NCBI GenBank assembly: GCA_001630475.1
Contig: KV419417.1
Coordinates: 136,174-200,173 of the forward strand
Length of the DNA: 64,000 nucleotides
Reading direction: 5' to 3'
DNA from: Sistotremastrum niveocremeum HHB9708
Lineage: Eukaryota; Basidiomycota; Agaricomycetes; Sistotremastrales; Sistotremastraceae
Position numbers and translations under genes: made by a program. The notes below the pieces were generated by a model. That model was not told where the DNA came from and did not search any database. It worked only from the letters and a program-made list of their open reading frames with translations. This document shows, in pieces, positions 57,054-64,000 of the stretch (its first letter is position 1; each line of letters opens with the position of its first letter).

Positions 57054-57761
57054 TCACTTCGTCTCAGCTTCGTCGATCTTCCGTTTCCCCGACGTCTCGC
57101 CTTCCTTCTTCTTCCTCTCCTCTTCGGTTGCTTCTCGTTTGTACTTGCTCTGTACCTTCACCCAAAACCGTTCTCGGAACCCAATTGTCTCGCTATCCCC
57201 TCTCAACTGTAATGTACCGCCAGCGACCTCGTCCACCGAAAGATACTTCTCATAGACGTTCATGAAAGCGACCATCCCGCCTTCGACGAGAACTGGCGTC
57301 CACTCTTCCTGTGGCCCTCGAGCATCGCGATCGGCCGAGACGAGCCCATGGGCGTCGCAAGATAGGAATTTGCCATCCGCTGATCCAGTGCGGAAGTTGA
57401 TGGTCGTTGAGCCAGCAATGCGAGTAACGACCCAGACTTGAGACGTGTCGGTTGGGACGTGTTTCAATAACGATGGACCTTCTGACGGCCCAGCCCCGTC
57501 GTCTTCTTCCTTGATTTCGGACTTCAAGAGATTGTTTAGTTTGATTTTCTGTTGTGTAGAGTTGTAGGTGACACAGATAGGAGGGTCGGATGGATGGAAG
57601 AAGAATGTAGGACCGCGTATTTCGTTGGCGTTGTCGGGCAACACCCATGTTTCGGGATCTTCTTCTTTCTCGACTTTTCGCTCAGCGTGTACTTTGGTTT
57701 TCCTCTTTTTCTTCGAGTCGCCTTTGAACGTGAGTTTAGTAGAGCGGACGCGGTCGCTCAT
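57054..57761 (-). CDS. FRG1: FRG1 family protein
   Basis: A single exon of 235 aa. The N-terminus is rich in Lys (LTFKGDSKKKRKTK), as in FRG1 proteins. A fascin-like beta-trefoil core contains TYNSTQQKIKLNNL, QVWVVTRIAGSTTINFRT, GKFLSCDAHGLVSADRDARGPQEEWTPV, MVAFMNVYEKYLSVDE and GFRERFWVKVQSKYK. The C-terminus is basic (GKRKIDEAETK). FRG1 is a nuclear and nucleolar protein associated with spliceosomes and RNA processing, and it can bind actin. I placed the start at 57761 (MSDRVRSTKLTFKG), which matches the family. The frame stays open to 57893, but that would overlap the promoter side of the divergent RPL26. The gene shares its 168-base upstream region with RPL26. Confidence 0.9.
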   Translation of the reverse strand: MSDRVRSTKLTFKGDSKKKRKTKVHAERKVEKEEDPETWVLPDNANEIRGPTFFFHPSDPPICVTYNSTQQKIKLNNLLKSEIKEEDDGAGPSEGPSLLKHVPTDTSQVWVVTRIAGSTTINFRTGSADGKFLSCDAHGLVSADRDARGPQEEWTPVLVEGGMVAFMNVYEKYLSVDEVAGGTLQLRGDSETIGFRERFWVKVQSKYKREATEEERKKKEGETSGKRKIDEAETK

Positions 57762-57929
57762 TACGATGACGAAGAGCTCGGTTGCACAGGCTGAGGCGCG
57801 GAGATGACGGAGCGCAAAGCGCGTCGGCATCGGGCAACGGGAGCGTGTTTGAGGCTCCGCTTGAACCTTGTATCCCACCCTCCTCAAGATCATCAGGCAG
57901 TCTCGACACGAGACATCGACGCCCTCAAG
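57762..57929. promoter_or_regulatory. Shared promoter of FRG1 and RPL26
   Basis: These 168 bases separate two divergent starts (57761 minus, 57930 plus). The short spacing makes a bidirectional promoter very likely, coupling an RNA-processing factor with a ribosomal protein. No TATA box was seen. Confidence 0.5.
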
Positions 57930-58671
57930 ATGAAATTCAACCCTGGTGAGTGTCTACTCGACACTTGTGATGCTGGAGGAGTTGGTTGTGCGGTTCTGGA
58001 GAAGGAGAGGGTCTTGGAAGGGGATGGATGCGAGACGGCTTGGTTGGATGAGGTTCGAGTAGCGGTGCGCTGATTCACGTTCGTTCGTCTTGCAGATGTC
58101 TCCTCTTCACGTCGCAAGAGTCGCAAGGCTCACTTTGCTGCCCCTTCCTCTGTGAGGCGCAAAATCATGTCTTCTGCATTGTCAAAAGAGCTCCGCGGCA
58201 AGCACAACGTGCGTTCTGCTACTCCCATCCTGCTGCCATCCTAAATTTACGCCATTATCTCTCCATTCAGTGCCGTTCGCTTCCCATCCGCAAAGATGAC
58301 GAGGTCAGAATTGTTCGTGGAAAGTTCGCTGGACGGGAGGGCAAGGTCACCCAGGTGTACCGCAAAAAGTGGATAGTCCACATTGACCGCATCCACCGAG
58401 ACAAGGCCAATGGTTCAACTGCTCCCATTGGTATCCACCCCAGCAACGTTGTCATTACCACCATCAAGCTGGATAAGGACAGGTTCGCAATCCTGATGTT
58501 CGTACTCTTCCTTTTTTTGACACTTGCCTTGCATCTCTTTAGACGTGCGATCTTGGACCGCAAGGACCGATCAAAGCAGCCCGCCAGACAGAAGGAAGCT
58601 GAGACCGAGACTGTCGATGTACGTTTGAGAGTTTCCTCCAAGTTTCGTTCTGCTCATTTGGTTTACAGTAA
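57930..58671 (+). CDS. RPL26: 60S ribosomal protein L26 (uL24)
   Basis: The spliced product of about 140 aa starts [19 protein letters not shown], the L26 N-terminus, with the first intron after only 16 coding bases. [41 protein letters not shown] (the KOW motif), [34 protein letters not shown] and ILDRKD follow, all strongly conserved. It sits at the exit tunnel of the large subunit. The last intron appears to end directly at TAA, so the final exon would contribute only the stop codon. Without that splice the frame would run on for 49 unrelated residues. The early short first exon and high conservation are normal for ribosomal protein genes in fungi. Confidence 0.95.
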
Positions 58672-59005
58672 TTCCTCACCTTCCTTTCGTCCTTGTTTTG
58701 CATCGATATTTCATACTCTAAAACTCATGCATGTATACCTATGCAATCCAAGCACTCTTTCATGACATGAAATATTGTGCGCGAAGGCCGCTATCTCTTC
58801 TGGGCCTAGTGAATTTTGAGACCGCGAGTTGAATCCTTGCCTCCCCTCAGCACCCTCTCCTTGAGTACGGTGGCTCGTACATGTGGCATGCACAACTAGA
58901 AGACGAGACGTAGAATAAATGTTGAAATATTGAATGCCACCGCGAAGCATTGGACGGGAGTTGCGCGCCTTGCCCGGAAGCGCCGTTGCCCCTCTCTTGA
59001 CTACA

Positions 59006-60810
59006 ATGAGCTCGACGTCTTCACTCACATCTTACCTTAGTACTCTACCCGAATACATAGCCTCTAATAGCGCTACGCCGACCTCAACGCCATCAAAATC
59101 CGGAGGCTCGCGTCGTCTTCAATCTCTTTATTCAGATTTCTCGCGTCAGAAACTCTCAAATCCTACGACTTACAACTCAAACGTTCAATGGTGGGGCAAC
59201 ACCTTGAACAGCATAGCCAAGAACGGAATACAACATGAACGTGATTGTCTGACCATCCATGTGAACCAACAGTTCGCGCAGAACATGCGGTGGGAGGGCG
59301 TAGGACGTCCTTTGGCTCTTGGGGTCGTCGTCGTGAGTCATGCTTGAATTCACCTCAGAGAGCCGTGCTGATGTGCGGGTAGCAAGTTTGAACTGCAGCA
59401 GTCTGGAAAGTTGATTCCTCTGAAGGAATTCATGAATGCCACCCAGTCGATATACCATACCCCGTCTCTCGCGTATAAGGTCGCGTCTTATGTTGTTGGG
59501 AAACCGCTTTGGTGGGCGATGGAGCAGCTTAGTATTGTTGGCGGAGAGGAAGCAACGATTAAGAATGATTCATCATTATGGAAGAAGGTCTCAGGCCCAT
59601 ACGTTTCGTTAGACAATCTCGAGGTACGCTCCTTTGGAACTTGACTGGCCGCACGGGAGTCAATTTCTAACTATTTCCCTCATAGGCGGCTGCAGACGCT
59701 GTTCTCGAACATTGGCGAAATAACCGATCGAGCTCACTCTCAGACTCACTGCATAACCAAGAGACCTTCACAACCCTGTATTCGAAAATCGCTCTGCCTG
59801 ACGTTTCCCTGACATCCTCGGATGTCAAAGTTCTCATCAAATATCTCGAACGTGATCGTCAAGCCATTGTTACCGAGAGAGAAGTCATTAAACTGGTGGA
59901 CGATGAAAGCGAATCGACAGTGACAGCGGTTGATCATGGTGTTTTGGAGATGAAAGTGGCAATCTCCAATCTACAAGCTCAGATAGACGACATTCATAGT
60001 CGAATCGCTCAGTGAGTCACAGTTATTTAACTATTGCTGTCGCGGTATCTCATAATCCTTAGACGAACTTCACAAATAACAGAGAACCTCCGAGCTAAGC
60101 GAAAAGAGATCGCATTATCGTTCCTACGCTCTCGGAAACAGCTAGAGGAGCTTCTGCTCAAACGTCTCGGAGCCCTCGAGAATATCCAATCGACGTTAGA
60201 TCGCATAGAACAAGCCGCGGGCGATATTGAGGTACGCGGCCGCGCACAATTCCATGACCTCCATGAAAACGCTCATTGTGTGACCTTACAGATCATGAAA
60301 GTGTACTCTACTTCTTCCGAAACCCTCAAAGCACTTCTCTCCCACCCTTCTCTGCAACTCCCCCATATCGAATCAACGCTCTCCTCACTCGCCGAGACCA
60401 ATGCTCAACAGCAAGAAATCAATGAAGCTATCCAGATTGGTGGACAAGTCGCTATGGATGCTAGTGGACTTGAGATTGACGAAGATGAGTTACAAGGCGA
60501 ATTGGAGAGTCTCGTACAGGAGCAGCGAGAGGAAGAAGAGAAGGAGAAGGCTCTGAAAGCCTTGGAAGAGAGAGTGAAGGCTCAGGACAGGGTTAAGACG
60601 CCACCTGCGGCCGATTTGCCTGATCAAGAAGCAATGGTCGGTGAACAGGGCGGTCAGGATCCCAAACAACACGACGAGGAGTGGGAACGGAGATGGGACG
60701 CTGCGCAACGGGAGAAGGAGGTCCAGAAAGCCCGTGATAACGAGGAGGAGACACGGAGGAGAGCTCGATGGGCAGAAGAGGACAGTAAGAAGCTGGCTGC
60801 TGAGAACTGA
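59006..60810 (+). CDS. CHMP7: ESCRT-III-related protein CHMP7 (Chm7)
   Basis: The N-terminal half has the winged-helix, Vps25-like pattern of CHMP7: LQSLYSDFSRQKLSNPTTY, VQWWGNTLNS, then FELQQSGKLIPLKEFM after an intron, and PLWWAMEQLS. The second half is a Snf7 domain with long charged helices (LERDRQAIVTEREVIKLV, LRAKRKEIALSFLRSRKQLEELLLKRLGALENI, MDASGLEIDEDELQGELESL), and the tail is a very charged Glu/Lys/Arg helix. CHMP7 acts at the nuclear envelope, where it recruits ESCRT-III for membrane sealing and pore quality control. The start at MSSTSSLTSYL (59006) was preferred. An upstream in-frame ATG at 58934 would add 24 residues. Introns at VVV-FELQQ, DNLE-AAAD and RIAQ-RTSQ fall in frame. 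Confidence 0.9.
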
Positions 60811-62175
60811 TCAGGACTCCTGTTTATCTAGAGGCTCTGTACTACTAGTATCGACGTTTATTACCTGGATTTAGCAAATCACTTTCAAGCAGATCGTAGA
60901 CCGAGTCAAGCACCGAGTATTTTAGGGACGCCTCAATTTCCAGTACAGGATTAGACCTTGTACAACCTGGAAGATATACATCAATCATATAACGCGCCAT
61001 CGTCAGGGTTCGATACCACTTGCTAAACCTGAGTGTCTTCGACGCCTCGGAGATCGCGGGATTTTCTCCGCGTCTTTCTCTCACACTAACATCCAAGTGC
61101 AATTTATTGTTGGGATGCTCCAGCATCATTTTTGAGCTCCATCATCCTCAAACAACACCATCCTCGCAGGCCTAACAGAGTCTCGGAAACCCCGAGCTGT
61201 CTCCGGAGATAATTGAGTGGTACCAAAGGCGATAACTTGAACGTGAAATCGAAGGTGGAATCCGGAATCTCCTTAGCCTTCGTGGGACATCCGAGTCTGA
61301 GAGACTTCAAGCTTTCGGCGATTCAGCCCGATTAGCTTCTACATAGCGCACATAAGGGTCGGTGATTCTGGCCATGCATATGACGAGGTCGATCTGTGCT
61401 GGGAGGGAAAGCAGGGAGTTGGTGCGAGAAACAGAAGCTAATAAGGGTAAGTGACGAGGACAGCGAGCTTGATTAGAAGCCAAGTAAATGATAAGAAAGG
61501 ACTATGGGCGGTGGTTGACGGGAGAGCACCGGTGCGTCATAATGTTTGTACGACCGCCTGATACCACTGGTAAGTTCATTTCATGACTAGTTTCGTCCGA
61601 TCAATGAAAGATAGAGAACTGACCATGAATTGGCTAGATATGAGGTGGACTTAATGCGATCCTAGACACGACTCTGTCTCATCAGAAATGAGACGCTGAT
61701 CTGCTGTGAACGTCTCAACTCTATCCATCTCAGTCGTACCAGCATCCCACGGGTGTGCGATGTTCGATGCCATCGTACACGTGCATGGTTAAAGTGAGAC
61801 ATCTTTTGGAACGTGGATGAACCAACTGCTCTTGAAATCATTCATTTTTGATACGAGAAATGCCCCTCGGCTCTCGAAAGGCTTATCCAGGCATGTTACC
61901 TGCGTCAATATTGCAATCGAGCAATGATACACGGGAACTATAGTTGGATTCAGCCGCGTACTTCCAAAGGTAGGTTTCCGATTCACAAAGAGATATGCGA
62001 CGGTGTTGAGACTCTTTCTCCAAGTAATCCCACCCGGATCCGGCTTCCCTAGGGTTTATAAGTCTTAAGCTTTAGAACTCGCGCTAGAGTCTCCGTTCCA
62101 CCCTGTCAAATACCCTCTTCACCCTGAAGGGTCTGAAGCGACCCTCTCTCCCTGAATCTCGTCCCACTCGCAAAT
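60811..62175. other. Intergenic region upstream of the third P450
   Basis: About 1.4 kb without a supported gene. Minus-strand frames at 60845-61129 and 61104-61310 are open and slightly gene-like in composition, but have no recognisable family and no splicing partner. The last 150 bases hold the promoter of the downstream P450. Confidence 0.4.
62055..62062 (+). promoter_or_regulatory. TATA-like element of the third P450
   Basis: TTTATAAG lies about 115 bases before the ATG, a plausible core promoter for this gene. Confidence 0.4.
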
Positions 62176-64000
62176 ATGAGCTTATACTCGTCCCTCCCTC
62201 TCACAGGCCGGCTGTGGGATAATCTCACGTGGGTGTTGCAATGTACTGGGATGGTACTGCTGCTCGTCGCTTTGTTATATCGCGTCTCGACAGCGCGGAA
62301 ACGACTTCCCCTCCCCCCAGGTCCTCATGCCCTTCCTTTCATCGGAAGTGTCATGGACATGACCAAGGCAGATGGGTGGGATACCTATCATAAGTGGGCG
62401 ACAGACCATGGTCAGTCTTCTTCCCAATCATAGAGATCCTCAATTTCTGACATGCGTTGATCTTAGGCGACGTAGTCTATGTCATGGTCATGGGGCAGCC
62501 CGTCGTTCTGCTGAACACGCATGAAACAGCCACGGACTTACTCGTCAAGAGGTCGGCAATTTATTCGGATCGACCTGCTTTCACCATGGCTTCGAAAGTG
62601 TGAGTCTCAAGATATTACGCCACTCGATTACCACTTCTGACGGGGGAAACTTCTAGAGGGGGGAATGAGAAAATTATGGCGGTCGCCCAGTATCACCGTC
62701 CTCTGAAGACTATGAGGCGGTGGTTCAGTTTAGTGATGGGAACTCGGACTTCAGATCACTTTTGGGCCTTGCAAGATCAAATGATAAAGGGGTTCATTAA
62801 GAACGTTTATCGAGATATCCAGAATGGAGATTCGGACGGGACCAATTTGCAGACAAGAATTAGATGGAGCGCTGCTGCGACCACTCTCCGCATCGCATGT
62901 AAGCTAATTATCGGATGATGATAGTGTAACTACTGACCGTACCGCAGATGGCTATTCAGCGACTCTTGAAGATGATCCTATCCTTAAACAAGTAAATCCT
63001 GCTGTGCGTGATTTTTTGGAGGCTTGTAAGCCCGGATGGCTAGTTAATGTGATACCATCCTGTGAGTGATCCTGAAAAAAGGCGCTACACAGTACTCTAA
63101 CAATTCTTCTTCAAAGTGCGGCATCTTCCGACCTGGTTTCCTGGGGCGTCGTTCCTGAAGATCGGAAAAGAGTGGAAGAATAGACTAGAATCTCTGGCTC
63201 AAGACCCTGTGGAATTTGTGAAAGAACAAATGGTGAGTCGAAATATTCCATGTGTGTTCGATATTCTTACCCTGATAACAGATGAATGGAGTTGCTCCAC
63301 TCTCGTTTACGAGAGAACTGTTGGAAGAATACGGCCAGAAAATGACAATCGAACAGGAATTAGATATAAAATGGGCCGCCTTTGCGCTGTTCTCTGGTGG
63401 TACCGACACCGTTTCCTCAACGGTCTATGCTTTTTATCTCGCGATGACATTACATCCCGAAATCCAACGACGGGCTCAAGCCGAGTTAGATAGAGTGTTA
63501 GGTGGCAGAAGACTTCCGAATCTGCACGATCGACAAGCTGGCGCTCTCCCGTATATTGATGCCCTGGTTAAAGAGTTGACCAGATGGGCTCCGGTACTTC
63601 CAGCTGGTATACCGCATGTATTGAGACAAGAGGACGAATACCGAGGATGGAGAATTCCGAAGGGGACTTATGTTATTGCTAACCTTTGGTGAGCCCTTAT
63701 AATTCTGTTGTGGATTACGTCACTCATATTTACTGGATACTGTAGGACTATCAGCCGAGATGAAACGATATATCCAAATCCTATCGAGTTCAGACCAGAG
63801 CGTTTTTTGACGAAAGAGCATGGAGGTGACTGTGCGACGCAAGATGATATCCCGATGGATCCTAGTAAGATAAACTTCGGGTATGGAAAGAGGTACGTGA
63901 CAGTGCAGACAGTATAAAATCACATCGGATTAAATAGTGGAACAGAGGATGTCCGGGCCGGCATTTGGCCGAGCTCGGAGTATGGCTCTCAGTGGCGATG
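62176..64000 (+). CDS. Cytochrome P450, third family member, truncated by the window end
   Basis: The same P450 family as the tandem pair at 31-36 kb. It has an anchor (TGMVLLLVALLYRV), hinge RLPLPPGPHALPFIGS, the conserved RRWFSLVMGTRTSDHFWALQ block, an I-helix with FSGGTDTVSSTVYAF, ExxR as KELTRWAP, PERFL, and the heme loop FGYGKRGCPGRHLAEL completed after an intron just before the window edge. About the last 60 residues lie outside. It differs from the tandem pair in N-terminal anchor and in several loops, so it is a more distant paralogue and stands on the opposite strand. Expected to be an ER-bound monooxygenase; substrate unknown. The ATG gives MSLYSSLPLTG, a typical start for these proteins. 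Confidence 0.92.

Noticed and set aside
60845-61310. Two overlapping minus-strand frames as a small gene
   Set aside because: Both start with ATG and look slightly gene-like, but no splice joins them into a sensible protein and no family is recognised.

Overview
This window looks like nuclear DNA of an Agaricomycete-type basidiomycete fungus. Genes are dense and split by many short introns (about 50-65 bases, GT..AG). They include a 15-exon laccase, E-class P450s in a small family, a Baeyer-Villiger-like flavin monooxygenase, DHA2-type MFS transporters and ordinary eukaryotic housekeeping genes, plus one tRNA-Asp. Gene models below were spliced by eye from frame continuity, splice dinucleotides and family knowledge. 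Terminal exons are the least certain parts. No prokaryotic, CRISPR or clearly viral element was seen.

Layout. 0-8.6 kb: a DapA-superfamily aldolase (+), a weak F-box-like gene (-), a gene-poor 2.1 kb stretch, a laccase (+) and a 171-aa protein of unknown function (-). 10-17 kb: the NatB auxiliary subunit NAA25/Mdm20 (-) and a DHA2-type MFS transporter (-). 19-25 kb: a DUF3445 (heme-dependent oxidative N-demethylase-like) membrane-anchored protein (-), followed by a repeat-rich region that carries a second copy of only the 5' end and upstream DNA of that gene. 25-31 kb: a second DHA2-type MFS transporter (+), a LEA2-like single-pass membrane protein (-) and an F-box-like protein (+). 31-36 kb: two tandem P450 paralogues (-). 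37-42 kb: a RING protein resembling the Zip3/HEI10 class (-), the GID ubiquitin-ligase substrate receptor GID4 (-) and tRNA-Asp(GTC). 42-50 kb: a flavin monooxygenase, a casein kinase I of Yck type and a TMCO4/DUF726 protein, all on +. 50-56 kb: two tandem paralogues (+) with a JmjC-like domain followed by a Cys-rich zinc-binding-like module. 57-61 kb: FRG1 (-) and RPL26 (+) on a shared 168-base promoter, then CHMP7 (+). 62 kb to the end: a third P450 of the same family, cut by the window edge.

The most striking observation is a roughly 2.6 kb block (about 54.15-56.76 kb) with essentially no CpG dinucleotides. It starts inside the second JmjC-like gene and runs past its end, while the reading frame stays open and both flanks have normal CpG density. 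This is the expected footprint of long-term CpG methylation and deamination confined to one gene body, next to a paralogue that was spared. Other items worth a second look are an about tenfold excess of TGCCG/CGGCA words upstream of one transporter, with related perfect inverted repeats upstream of the other; a truncated duplicate of the DUF3445 gene; two 24-base microexons; and a ribosomal protein gene whose stop codon appears to sit alone in its last exon.

The genes do not form one pathway. Oxidative functions (laccase, three P450s, flavin monooxygenase, DUF3445) and two efflux-type transporters fit a wood- or litter-associated fungus handling aromatic or toxic compounds, but they are interleaved with housekeeping genes and do not make a recognisable biosynthetic cluster.
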